Assembly (NCBI RefSeq): GCF_021018805.1
Contig: NW_026960610.1
Coordinates: 930,001-994,000 of the forward strand
Length of the DNA stretch: 64,000 nucleotides
Source of the DNA: Prinia subflava
Taxonomy: Eukaryota; Chordata; Aves; Passeriformes; Cisticolidae
Direction: 5' to 3'
Part shown: positions 42,919-54,458 of the stretch, in pieces
How positions within the stretch are numbered: the stretch's first letter is position 1
How the letters are laid out: the number at the start of each line of letters is the position of its first letter
The notes under the pieces: generated by a model
Told to the model about the DNA's origin: nothing
Databases searched by the model: none
The model's input: only the letters and a program-made list of their open reading frames with translations
Made by a program: the position numbers and the translations under genes

Positions 42919-44397
42919 GTCTTCCCCATGGTCACGCAGGAAGGACCACAGGTCAGCTCGTGGGATGTACCCTCTCTCTCTAGCTGAGGGACGTTGGGTT
43001 CTGACCCTGGGGCCTGTGACTCACACCGGTGCTACATGGGAACTGTTCCTCCTCATCTCCTCCCTTACCTCCCTTATCTCCTCTTGGAGTTCTTTAACCA
43101 TGGCAGAGACCTGAGTCTGCATTGGGCCACTGATCATACTGTCAAAATTTCTAAGCTTGCTGGCTACAGAACCTACAGTCTCTCAGTTGGTATCAGCATT
43201 AATCGTTGACATGAATGTTTTGTATTCAGATGGCCCTTTAGTTGCTACATTCCACAACATTTGCCCTGTGCACCTGACTTTGTCGGGGTCATTGTCATGC
43301 TGTCTACCCCTCCCAAAAAGTACCTCCAGTATTGCTACTTCTCTCAGCTGTTGGATCCCTTCCTCAAGAGACTTTCAGCGCATGCTATGGTGGTGCTCCT
43401 GCATTCTGTCTCTGTGGACAAACCTCTCCCTTACACTCATTAAAAGCCGGTCCCAAAGGTGAAGGGGTCCTTTCTCTTTTACAAATACCCGATTCACACC
43501 AGTCTTGGGTCAAGGGTCCCATATTCCTTGCCTCACCACCATCCAGTTGCACACCTCTACCCATAAGGTCCCAAACCCTAAGTAACCAGGTTGTACAAGG
43601 CTCACATCCCTGTCGTGCAGCATCTTTTTGCAGACTACAGAGATTTTCATATGACAGAGACTCGGTGATGATCTCAACCTCTGGCTCCCCTGTGGGTTGT
43701 GAGGGCCTCCTTTTTCATCCTTATCACCTGGATGCTCTGATTTCACCTTATATTTCTTCCTTTCCACAGGGGCAACTGCTGCTGGCTGTGACTGCCCCTG
43801 TGGTTCAGCTGGAACCTGGACGGTTGTAACGTCTGTGGGTTCCACTGCTGCACCTTCAGACTCTGCCTCTTCAGGGCAGGGGGAGGGTTTGCCACTAGCT
43901 GGGGCTAATGAGGCCAATGAGGCCACCACTAGCGAAGTGTGCTCCTTCAGCATCTGGCCCATCTCCTTCACCAGAACTCCCACCACATGTGGGTGGTTCA
44001 TTTCTGAGGTGGGCTTCATGGCAGGGTCAGGTGGTGGGGCAGCATCCGTAGTCTGTGGGGCAGTGTCAGGCTCCATGGCAGCATCCCCAGTCTCTAGGGC
44101 AGTGTCAGGCTCCATGGCAGCATCCTTGTTCTCTGGGATAGGTATCAGGGTGGTTATCCAGGTCAATCTCCCCTTATCTCGGAATACTAAATAGAATAGG
44201 CCTGTGAGCAATACCAGCCATTGTATGATATCATTAGCATTCAGAGAAGATTTAAACCCTTCAAAAACTGGTGGAATAGACCCAAACAGCTGAGTGAAGG
44301 GTTGGGAAAAAATTTCTCCTGGTGTCATTTCCTCACAGTAAGTAACATTGTTAAAGTAACCCCACAAACACTTAGAGTGTGATAGCCATGTATCCAT
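42919..44397 (-). pseudogene. ERV-E gag-like region
   Basis: The 295-codon frame 44397-43510 starts MDTWLSHSKCLWGYFNN. It has one strongly hydrophobic stretch (IIQWLVLLTGLFYLVF) and then an Ala/Pro/Glu-rich region with the imperfect repeat AAMEPDTA. Degraded sequence continues to 42919. It lies where gag should be, but I see no major homology region or zinc knuckle. The membrane-like stretch near the N-terminus is unusual for gag. Confidence 0.55.
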
Positions 44398-44660
44398 GTG
44401 TGTGCCTTTCAGAGGAAGTTAAAAATCCATGAATTCCTCACCTTATTAACCCACAGTGCAAACTGGATAACAGCCACAGTAGCCTTAGTGAGAGGGCCCA
44501 TGTTTAGATAAGGGCCTGCAAATGGGAGAAACACAGCCACAACCACATGCCACCCAAACCAAGGTAGGCTAGACAACATGATGCTATTTAGAGAGGTTTC
44601 TATACCCAGTACACAAAGTCACTTAAGAACTGTTATTCCTTCTCCTCTCAATGCCCTTGT

Positions 44661-44678
44661 GCCCCACAGTGGGTGCCA
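44661..44678 (-). promoter_or_regulatory. ERV-E primer-binding site
   Basis: On the minus strand TGGCACCCACTGTGGGGC lies seven bases after the 5' LTR. It resembles Lys-type sites with mismatches; tRNA not assigned. Confidence 0.6.
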
Positions 44679-44685
44679 AAAAATC

Positions 44686-45514
44686 TGTCTTGCTTTGAAA
44701 GACAGGTATCTGCTAGGAAGGGGGCAGGACCTCCCTAGAGATGGAGAATTTGAATCCCCTCCCTCCAAGTTATTCTAATTTAGAAAATTAAAGGGGCTTT
44801 CAGACAGAGGTATGGGGATAAGAATAACAGTTCTTTACTAGTACATATGACAAAACAACAAACAAACAACAACTACAGCATTCATAATAAACAGAACCGA
44901 ACCTAGAACCTTGAGGGCTTTCTTTCACAAAAAGGCCAGGGCAGTTTGATCTCAGTGCCCCTGCAGGACTCTGAGAGGCTGAGCTGGAAGGGAGGGAAGT
45001 CCCAGGCTGGTGGATGAGATGAGGAGCTCTGCGCTGGTAGCTGGAGCAGCAGGGGGTGTCCCGGCAGAGCTGGGCAGTGCAGGGCTACAGAGTAGCAGGG
45101 GAACCTCAAAGCTCCGAAGAAGCAGCGGAGGTGGGGGGAGGGCTGGAGAAAACGAGCTCAGGATTCCCGGGTACACAAGCAGATGATGGTAGATTTCCCA
45201 GGACGAGACGGAGGCAGAGTGATGGCTGTGAACTCTTCCTGCAGCGAGGGGCAGCTTGACTGTCTTCCTCGGCGCTGAGAGCAAGAGTCCCAGACCCCCT
45301 CCCCCAGCTCGGTCTTTTTACCTTTCCCAAAGCTCGTTATCTCTCCCCTCTGAGGGACACTCCCAGAGACTTAAAAACAATAGGTGTAGCCTTGTGCTGC
45401 CATGTCCTTCAGCTACTCCCTTTTGTTCTGATTAAGTACTGTCATTAAGGTTTCTTGGAAACTTATGGGAAAAAATTCTGTAAGTGAAAAAAAAGGCAAA
45501 TCTAACCCCCAACA
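44686..45514 (-). repeat. ERV-E 5' LTR
   Basis: 829 bases, a close match to 37336-38155 with scattered substitutions and small indels. It is followed by the ttaca duplication. Confidence 0.9.
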
Positions 45515-45519
45515 TTACA

Positions 45520-47184
45520 CAACTTAGGTCACTTTGTGCACAAGACGGAATGTTGGAACAGATCCCATACCTGGATTTATTCCTCTGCTTGCTCAAAAAA
45601 CCGGTTTGGTTGTTGGAGGGCGGTTTTGAAGCAGTAAGGCTTGAAAATAATAAATCCTGGCTTGCGTCCAAGATAAACATTGTATGCAACATGCGATTTT
45701 AAGTGAAGCTTTGGGAGGAGGAGATGAACTGGACCCGGATTTATTAGTGGCAACTTCGGCCCCTGCATCCACCATAGCTCCCTCAACACCGAGTTCTACC
45801 CCACTCACCCTGACCTCACCTGATTCTCTTACCCCTCCCTCGCTCATGCCTGCACAATATGCTTCTCCTCCACCTTTGTTTGGAGGAAATTATCCTCCTT
45901 TGCCTATGCCTGCTCCTCCTCCGCCTGTTCAGGGAAACCCCCCTTCTCCACATATACCTGCTCAAAGCTATCCTGCCCCCCCGCCGACGCCTGTTCAAAG
46001 ATTTATTCCTCCTCCAACTCCAACTCAAGGGTACCCTCCCCTCCCACCTACACCTCCTTTGCCAGCACCTGTCCCCTCTGCCCCCCTGTACCCTCCCCTG
46101 CCAGATTCGCCTGTCCAGGATGTGATTGTGAAGTGGAAGCAAAGGGGGGATGCAGAGAAGGCAGATAGAATGGAAAGTAGTGACAGTGAAGTGGATGAGC
46201 TAGATGCCCCAGTAGCTCACCGAACACGAGGAAGACTGGCCCCGGCGTGGCCTAAGGCAGGAAAGAGTATATTGAAATCAGGCAAACAAAAGAGAACAAT
46301 TATTGCACCACTAAGGCAAGGGGTGGGAACTAATGGACCTGTCTTTGTAAAGGTACCCTTTTCACCTGCTGATTTAGTCATATGGAAACAATCAGCTGGA
46401 ACATATAGAGAAAACCCAGATAAGGTAGCTTGCGTGGTTAAGATGATAATGAAAACTCAGAACCCTGATTGGGAAGATATTCATGTGATATTAGACACTC
46501 TGATGGATGAGAAAGAAAGGGACATGGTACTTTGGGCAGCAAGAGAAAGAGCTAGAGAAGACATACAAAACGGTTTGGTGACAGGGACTCTGGATTACAA
46601 TTTTCCCACTGCAGACCCAGAGTGGGATGCTAATGACCCATCTGGAGTAGATATGCTGAGGCTAAAGAGATATCAGGAGTGGATTTCAATAGGTGTTCAA
46701 CAGGCAATACCTAAGAGTATGAACTGGTCTAAGTTATATGGAATTTGAGAGGAAAAGAATCTCCCACTGCCTTTCTAGAAAGACTTAAGGAAGCAGCTAG
46801 AAGATATACTGATCTTCAGGTAGACAGTGAGCAAGGAAGAATTCAGCTTGCCTTTATTTTTCTGGGCCAAGCACAGGAAGATATTAGAAGAAAGCTACAG
46901 AAACTAGAAGGTGAAGAGTTAAGAAATCTGGATAAACTCCTAGAAGTTGCCTGGAAGGATTACAATAACAGAGATAGAGAAGTTGCCAAGAAACAGGGGC
47001 AAAGTCTTTTGGCGGTTTTACAGGGACAGGGGTGAGGACGTGGTAGAGTAGGTCGTAGCGGTAATAGAGGTGGCTTTGGCAGAGGTTCTGGTCATGGGGG
47101 GCTAGGGGTAAATCAATGTGCTTATTGTAGGACAGAGGGACATTGGAAAAAAGTGCCCAAGCCAATTTAGCCAGATTGGTCAGC
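45520..47184 (+). pseudogene. ERV-D gag, proline-rich region, capsid and nucleocapsid start
   Basis: Gag resumes after ERV-E. A proline-rich stretch (45830-46110) contains repeated PPLPP and PPPTP runs. The capsid follows, with VKVPFSPADLVIWK at its start. A stop at 46746-46748 interrupts just before the major homology region (ESPTAFLERLKEA), which continues in a neighbouring frame at 46745-47035. The nucleocapsid begins near 47110 with a CAYCRTEGHW knuckle that is cut by LTR-8 copy 2. Confidence 0.78.
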
Positions 47185-47189
47185 CTCAG

Positions 47190-48549
47190 TGTCGTGGTTG
47201 CGGGGGAGGTGAATTTTTCCAGGGGGATGTGGGCAGTCCAATCAGTGATCAGCTTTTCTGCTGGCACCTAGATTGGTCACTCAGAGGTTTGGACACGCCT
47301 CTGAGGACACAAAGAGTTAAAAGCAGGACCCCAAGGGGGTTCGGCCTCTTTTCAGATCCTGGTTTTAGCAGAGAGACGTGTCAGGCTTCCTTCCCCTGCC
47401 CAGCCACGAGGCTGGGTGGGGGAGGGGAAACACGTGGTCGGCTCAGGTAAGCCGGAGCCCCGGGGGGGAGAAGAGAGGAGACAGGACTGGAACTGAACTG
47501 CCCCGTCCAGGATGGAGGGGTGGAAAACTGTGGAAGTGCTTTCTGTGTGTACTCACCCCCCTCCCCCCCCCAAACTCTGAGAGAAGGTGCCCAGCCACGT
47601 GGGAGTTGCGGAGCTTGAGAGTGCCTGAGCCTGCAGCACCCTGCCGAGAAAAAATTGTTAACCCTTGTGTAGCAGAAAAAAACTTTTCTTAGACATTGAT
47701 TCTCATGACTGGTGGTTTCAGAGAGAGAGAAGCAGCCTGAGACTGAGATGATAAAGCATGATTAGAAGGAACCCGATGGAAGAATGAGAAGAGTAGCCTT
47801 CTGAGCTGGACTTCTCTTGCATAATGTCAGCCATGGACTGAACTTAAGTCTCTTTTGAACATAAACTGCATTTTGGGTAGATGCAGCTGCCCTGCTTTTG
47901 CTACAGTGACTGGCACTTGAAGAGTGAAGCGAGCAGAGAAAAGAGGGGGAGGGTGAGGTGGCGCCCTCTGCCCTCAGGGGAGACCTGCTCCTGGAACCCT
48001 GGCCCCTGAGTAAAAAGGGGAGAGCTCGGCATGCAAGTATCCTTAAAAGAGCCCTGTATGCAGTTTTCAGCCTTTGGACAGCAGTGAGAGCGCTAGACAT
48101 AGGAAAAAGAGAGTGTCACCCTGGCAGACCTCTCCGGGCGGTGCCATGGGTGACATGGGAACACATAAGGGGTGGACCCGTGTTTTCTGAGGAACAGTCT
48201 GTAGTGCGAGAGAGACTCCTCTCTCCCTTGCTGAATTGAAGATTAGTTTGTTTTTAAGTGGTGATTGTTTGATCTAAAACCCAAAGGTTGGTCTGTGAAG
48301 AGTGATGTGTGGGGAGGTAGAAACTGGGAAAAGAAATGTTCTAAAAAGTTTTTATTTCTGTCTCTGTGTGTGTTTAAAAGTATTTCTGTCCCTGTTCTTA
48401 TGTAATGTAATAAAGTTTTGGTAGGTTTTTTTTGTTTTCAAGATTTAAGCCTGCTCTGCTCTGTTCCTGATCACATCCCACAGTAGCTGTTAGGGAAAAA
48501 AAACATATTCATGGGTGCATTAACATCTAGCCAGTGCCAACCCATGACA
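47190..48549 (+). repeat. Solo LTR, family LTR-8, copy 2, inside ERV-D gag
   Basis: 1360 bases, TGTCGTGGTTGCGGG to AACCCATGACA, with the 5-base duplication ctcag (47185-47189 and 48550-48554). Similar to 38832-40051 but with extra sequence near 47520-47640 and some divergence. Confidence 0.88.
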
Positions 48550-48554
48550 CTCAG

Positions 48555-49049
48555 TTAGACAGCATGTTTAGCCAGAGTGGTGAGCCCCAGATGGATGGTG
48601 TAGCCAGTGTCGTGGTTTTACATGAGAGAGAGCCAGGATCAAGAGAGCCCATGGTGACTTTGCATTTAGAAGGGAAAGACGTAGATTTTCTCATTGACAC
48701 AGGGGCAACACATTCTGTATTAAATTATCTCGAGGGGCAAGTTGGGAACAGGTCGGCAGCAGTCATCAGAGCCACAGGGAAGGAGGAAATACGGCCATTC
48801 CTGCAACCCCCAGATTTGAGCTTTGAAGATAAGGTCTTGACCCATGAATTTTTATACATGCCAGATTGTCCAGCTCTGCTCTTAGGGCGCGATCTACTGG
48901 CAGCACTGGAGGCAGTAATTACTTTTGAGAATGGTGAACTTGTAATGAGAAAACCTGAGTCTAACACAGGAAAGATTTTGATGATAAAAGAAAAACCAAT
49001 TTCTAGTATTCTTAAAGAAGTAGAGGATGCAGTAATTCCCTCTGTCTAG
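48555..49049 (+). pseudogene. ERV-D protease
   Basis: Open within 48534-49049. It has the active-site loop FLIDTGATHSVL, and LLGRDLLAAL near the end, both intact. The stop at 49047-49049 separates it from RT, where a gammaretrovirus would read through or continue. The preceding gag is broken, so I call it a pseudogene even though this domain is open. Confidence 0.78.
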
Positions 49050-51101
49050 GAAACAGATGTACCTGGAAAATTGAAGTTAGCACAACCGGTACATGTAGAG
49101 TTAAAAGAAGGAGCAAAGGCTGTAAGAATCAAGCAGTACCCTATAAAACCAGAAGCACGACAGGGAATAGCAAAGACCATTGATAAATTCTTAAAATATC
49201 GAATTCTAGAGGAATGTGAATCAGAACACAATACCCCAATATTCCCAGTAAAGAAACCCAATGGTGAGTATAGACTTGTACAGGATTTAAGAGGCATAAA
49301 TGAAATAACCAAAGACATTCATCCAGTGGTTGCCAATCCTTATACATTGTTAGCATCCGTAAAGGATATATATAAGTAGTTTACTGTAATTGACTTAAAG
49401 GATGCCTTCTTCTGCATACCCCTTGACCAAGAAAGTAGGAAACTATTTGCCTTTGAGTGGGAACATCCAGAAAATTGAAGAAAGACCCAGCTCACCTGGA
49501 CCTGATTACCGATGAGATACAAGAATTCTCCAACGCTATTCGGGAGTCAGATTGGAAAGGAACTGGAAATCTGGACCAGAGAAGGGCAAGTACCGAGAGA
49601 CCAATATCTATTAGTCCAATATGTAGATGACATTTTGATTGCAACTGAAGAAGAAATGACCTGCATAAAGGTAACCATTGAGATTTTAAATTCATTAGGA
49701 ATGGGAGGGTATAAGGTGTCCAGAGAAAAAGCACAGATTGCCCAACAGACTGTGATTTACCTGGGATGTGAATTCTCACAACAGCAGAGAAAACTGGGTA
49801 CTAATCGTATTCAAGCTATCTGTGCTATTCCAGAGCCCCAGAATCTACACGAGCTGCAGATCTTCCTTGGAGTGACCGGCTGGTGTCGCCTGTGGATCAT
49901 GGACTATGGACTGATTGCAAAACCCTTGTATGAGGCTCAGAAGACGCAGCCATTCACCTGGGGCAAACCACAGAAAGAGGCCTTCCAGAAGTTAAAGGAA
50001 GCATTGACAACTGCTCCTGCTTTGGGGTTACTTGATCTTTCTAAAGACTTTCAGCTGTACGTGCATGAAAGGCAGCGACTGGCACTGGGAGTCCTGACCC
50101 AACAACTGGGAAGCTGGAAAAGGCCGGTGGGTTACTTTTCCAAACAACTCGACAACGTAAGTGCCAGATGGCCTTCATGTCTGCGGGCAGTGGCAGCTAC
50201 TGTGCTGCTGATACAGGAAGCCAGGAAGCTCACGATGGGAAGACACATAGATGTCTATGTGGCACACATGGTAACTACAGTCCTGGAACAAAAGGGGGGC
50301 CATTGGCTCTCTCCAAGACGGATGATGAAATTCCAGGTAACCCTGACTGAGCAGGATGACGTTGCACTAAAAACAACTAACCTCTTGAATCCAGCTTTGT
50401 TTCTAGGTACCACAGCTGAGGAAGGTCCATTAGAGCATGACTGTGTAGAAGTCATCGAGCACACCTATTCAGCAAGAACAGATCTGAAGGATGTCCCCCT
50501 AGAGCAACCGGAGTGGGAACTCTTTACAGATGGAAGCAGCTTCATGGAGAATGGAACTAGATACGCAGGATATGCAATAACCACAACTGATGTAGTACTA
50601 GAGGCAAAAGCACTGCCACCTATTACATCTGCCCAGAGGGCAGAACTAATTGCAATAGCCAGAGCACTAGAGCTGAGTGAGGGGAAGACAGTAAATATAT
50701 GGACTGACTCCAAATATGCCTTCGGAGTAGTGCATGTACATGGAGCTTTATGGAAAGAAAGAGGACTGCTGTCCTCCCAAGGTACACAAGGTACACATCA
50801 AGATGCAGTCCTACAACTGATAGATGCAGTACAAAAACCTGAACAAGTAGCAGTCATGGCTTGCAAAGCACATCAATCAGGCAACTCCAAATTTTGTGAG
50901 GGAAATGGAGCAGATTGGGCAGCCCGTCAGGTAGCGCGAGAGGTGCAGAAAACAATGGCATTGATACCGTCAAGACTTAATATCTCTCAATTTAATTTGC
51001 CTCCTAAGCCAAAATATACAATAGAAGATGACAAACTAGCACAACTGCTGAAGGCACAGAAGAATGCAGAAGGGTGGTATGTAACCCACAAGGGCAAATA
51101 G
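49050..51101 (+). pseudogene. ERV-D reverse transcriptase and RNase H
   Basis: RT fingers at 49071-49379 (HNTPIFPVKKPNG), ended by a TAG. The palm piece with VIDLKDAFF follows and is broken again near 49478. The long frame 49512-51101 holds the YVDD active site (about 49620), thumb, connection and RNase H with FTDGSS, a Glu in RAELIAI and an Asp in WTDSKYA. Order and motifs are gammaretroviral. Confidence 0.85.
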
Positions 51102-51104
51102 TGG

Positions 51105-52150
51105 TTCTCTCCTTTGGTAATGAGAGAAATTTTACAGGTAAAACACGAGTGTCACTGGGGTGCAGAGGCCTTGGTAAAGTGGTTGAGACAATACCTAATC
51201 TCAGTACGGATGCAAACAATGGCCAAGTCAGTAATGTCTAAATGTGAAATCTGCCTGAAAAACAACCCAGTAGCTAGACGACAGGCACAGTTAGGCAGAA
51301 TTCAGATGGGAATAGAACCAGGAGACTATTGGCAAGTGGATTTTGCAGAATTGCCAAGAACTCGGGGATACAAATACCTGTTAGTAGGGGCTGACACGTT
51401 TTCTGGATGGCCAGAAGCCCTTCCCTGTCGCACAAACCAAGCAAAGGAAACAGTTAAGTGGTTATTACAGGAGATCATTCCCAGGTTTGGGGTGCCCCTA
51501 GGGATATCATCAGACAGAGGCCCACACTTCATAGCCCCAGTGGTACAAGGGGTGAGTAAGTTATTGGGAATATCTTGGGACCTCCACACCATGGAGACCC
51601 CAGTCAAGTGGGCAAGTAGAGAGAATGAACCAGACGCTGAAGGGGCAGATCAGTAAAATATCCCAGGAAGCCAAACTGCAGTGGCCACAGGCTTTACCAA
51701 TCGCATTGCTGAGAATTCAGATAAAGCCTAGGAGTGGGATGTCAGTTAGTCCTTATGAAATATTGTATGGGAAACCATATGAATCTCCTAACCCAAATCC
51801 AAATGTTCATGTCACAGGGTAACAAGATGTGTATAATTATGTTCTGTCCCTCCGGAAAACTCTAGCTCGGCTTCGAGGTGTCCTTGTGTGGAACAGACCG
51901 CTGGCCCTGGAGAATCCAGTCCACAATATCAAACCAGGAGATGAAGTATACATCAGAACCTGGAATGAAGAACCACTAAAAGAGGACTGGTTCCCATCAG
52001 GTACTGCTAACCACCTTTACAGCAGTCAAAGTGGCTGGAGTGGAACCCTGGATACACTACACACAAGTGAAGAAGGTCCCTCGTGAAGCCCAGAAGTGGG
52101 CTGTAGAAATTATAGGACTGACGAAGCTGAGGCTAAAACATCTGTAACTG
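51105..52150 (+). pseudogene. ERV-D integrase
   Basis: A zinc-binding end with CEICLKNNP at about 51245. Catalytic core with the first Asp in WQVDFAELP and the second in SSDRGPHF. The Glu region near 51610 is broken by a frameshift, and the rest lies in 51625-51822 and 51829-52086 in different frames. It ends just before env. Confidence 0.8.
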
Positions 52151-52155
52151 TTTAA

Positions 52156-53139
52156 ATGGTATCAGTAATTGTGCTCATGCTCTTCTTGTGGGTAACGTTA
52201 CTTTCATGGATACTAATGTCACCAGTAGGGATTGCTGTTACTTTGGGATATGGAATACAGAAGGGTCAACCAACCGCTCTTCATTCTAGAATGAAGAGAG
52301 AGGTACAAGCAAAGACACAAGTAATAGAAGTCTCTAATGCAATTCGGGCTGAAAATGTAATGATTGGATTGGTCAGAGACTTTGCCAAAATGCAAAATAC
52401 CAGTAGAATAACAGCCTGTCTGCCAATACCAAAGGCAGCAGGGGATCCAATAAGCTGGGGAATAATAACATCAAAATTACCTGATATAGAAGGGAACAAA
52501 ACAGTCAAATATAAACAGGTACCAGAGTCAAGGGTGGTGGTCAAAGAGTACTGGAAGATAATTGAGAAAGCCTATATGCAACCCATGAGAAAATCAGACT
52601 GCACTCTTAGTAATGGCAAATTAGGAGAAATCAGAGTGGTGGGTTAAAGACCAAGACCTTGAAAAATGGGAATGTTGATTACCACGTTATCAAATGATCA
52701 GGGAAAATGCTATAGAGAGCATTGTGGTGTGGAAGTGTGAAGAAAAGGATTGGAACCCTGGGACAGTGCATGGTCTATGAGTATACTCCAGACATTCCAA
52801 TATATGGCAAGCACTCCTTGGTGCATTAAATGGAAAGGCCCTGAAGATGACATAGATCCCACGGTGATACGTACTGATACTAGTAGTCAGAAAGAGGCAA
52901 ATAAAGTAGGTTTGTGGGTATGTAATAAAATTTATGATTGCACTTCTGATGATCTGGAGATAAAACAGTTGTCACCATTGGCAGTGGCCTTACGAATCGG
53001 TTGTGTTTGCAGGAAGATTAGACACAAACAAGGCAAAATAGATTCCAAGATTATAGTAGGATGTAGCAGGAGTACAATTCGAAGTCCAGGACCGTTTGTA
53101 TGGGCAATAAGTGATGGCACATGGACAACACGCCTGTAG
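52156..53139 (+). pseudogene. env: ERV-D env surface subunit
   Basis: Starts with a hydrophobic signal peptide (VIVLMLFLWVTLLSWILM). The frame stops at 52645 and resumes in another frame at 52750-53139. The middle part is disrupted by a stop and a shift. Confidence 0.65.
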
Positions 53140-53924
53140 ATAGGGAAGTAAGAGAAATCACTCTGGGCCTTCCCATTTTATGTCCAATTTGGAAGAGATC
53201 CCCATTTAACAGGAGCCATGAGCTATTGCAGATAAGAGCAAAACAAGATGTCCTAGAGGACAAGAACCCAGATGACACTTGGCAGGAACCCTCTAGTGGA
53301 GTAAAAATCGGGTGGGCCCTAGAGTCTTTGTTTGGCCCGGTTGCAAATTATCGAAATAGAGAAATGCTATATAGACTCACAGGTCAGGTAGATAGATTAG
53401 CAAGAATCACACAAGAAGGATTTAAAGAACTCAACATGCAATTACAAGCCACCACCAAAATGACTCTGCAAAATCGATTGGCTTTAGGTATGTTACTTTT
53501 GAAAGAACACGGAGTGTGTGGATATTTAAAGGGACAAATTGACCATTGCTGCATCCACATCCCAAATGTCACTGCAGATGTAGAACATGATATCAGCCAG
53601 TTGAAAAAAATACAGCATGAGGCACAAGAAGAACGAAAAGATTTAGCTACTAGCTGGTTAGACAAAATCTTTAAAGGATTAGGATGGAATGTGAGTTCAT
53701 GGGTAAAGTCTATCCTTGAAAGTCTGATAATTTTACTAATTATATTTCTAGCAATTTGGTTAGTTTACAGAATCCTGAAGAGAGAGATACAGAAAAAGGC
53801 ATCTTGGAACAGGACCATAATGAAGGCATTGGCACGGAACCCATATCCAGTGCCTTCAATCCGCAACAACATCCGCGACAAAGCCCATGACAACCAAAGA
53901 TTTGAAGATGAACATCCAGTATAA
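53121..53924 (+). pseudogene. env: ERV-D env transmembrane subunit (open frame of 267 codons)
   Basis: Open frame with an LQNRLALGMLLL segment, then HGVCGYLKGQIDHCC, IPNVTADVEHD, a coiled region, a membrane span (SLIILLIIFLAIWLVYRI, about residues 205-225) and a basic tail. The cysteine motif reads C, nine residues, CC, wider than the usual CX6CC. The fusion peptide region at its start is not clear. Confidence 0.72.
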
Positions 53925-53992
53925 ACTTTGAAGCCAAATAGACTGTTAAAGTGAAAGCATTTACACTTAGTATATTAGAGTGAAATACTTTC

Positions 53993-54003
53993 AAAGGGAG
54001 GAA
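53993..54003 (+). promoter_or_regulatory. ERV-D polypurine tract
   Basis: AAAGGGAGGAA directly before the 3' LTR. Confidence 0.8.
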
Positions 54004-54454
54004 TGATAGTGTGGGGTTAAAAAATGATTTCTGCATGGCAAGCGGCTAACTGCAGGTGGTGGGGGAACTAGAAGACACACAGCCTGAAACGTGATGCAGC
54101 CTGGCCTTGGAACATAGGTCAGTTTACTGCAACTAGCATCATACTATTGTTTTAACTGAATCAAGTGTGACTTGAGCCCAGGAGATAATTGGGAAGCATT
54201 GTCTTAACCAAATCAAGTATAACTCAGGGTAAAGTATAGGTATGATTTGAGATAGTAACTAAGGATTAGGGGAGCCAGTAGCTAGGGGTGGGTGCTAGTT
54301 AACGTATGTGTAACTTGAAGGTATAAAATCACAAAGCAACTTTGTATCCTCAGGCACAAGATTTGGGCATCCCACCACCCCTGTGTCCCGTGCGCTCTAA
54401 TAAAGAACCGCATATGATCGCCTTTGTGTGGTTATATCTTTTCCTACGCTAACA
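54004..54454 (+). repeat. ERV-D 3' LTR
   Basis: 451 bases, TGATAGTGTGGGG to CCTACGCTAACA, with AATAAAG at about 54400. Several substitutions against the 5' LTR (for example around 54060-54170) indicate greater age. Confidence 0.92.
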
Positions 54455-54458
54455 ACGA

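Larger units (their letters stand above)
37336..45514 (-). mobile_element. ERV-E: ERVL-like (class III) element without env, nested in ERV-D gag
   Basis: Minus-strand element of 8179 bases with the 5-base duplication ttaca (37331-37335 and 45515-45519). It has LTRs of 820 and 829 bases, a primer site, a gag-like frame, and protease, RT, RNase H and integrase. Between the end of integrase and the 3' LTR there is no room for env. RT has YIDD in place of YMDD or YVDD. Absence of env and the 5-base duplication fit ERVL. Solo LTR-8 copy 1 sits in its integrase. Stops and frameshifts make it non-coding. Confidence 0.88.
35229..54454 (+). mobile_element. ERV-D: gammaretrovirus-like provirus with several nested insertions
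   Basis: Bounded by LTRs of 451 bases each (the 5' copy after removal of LTR-6) with the 4-base duplication acga (35225-35228 and 54455-54458). Order: 5' LTR, primer site, donor, gag, protease, RT, RNase H, integrase, env, purine tract, 3' LTR. Gag and pol have frameshifts and stops throughout, and the LTRs differ at many sites, so this is older than ERV-B, -C and -F. Nested in it are LTR-6, an LTR-like unit (LTR-7), ERV-E and LTR-8 copy 2. Confidence 0.92.
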
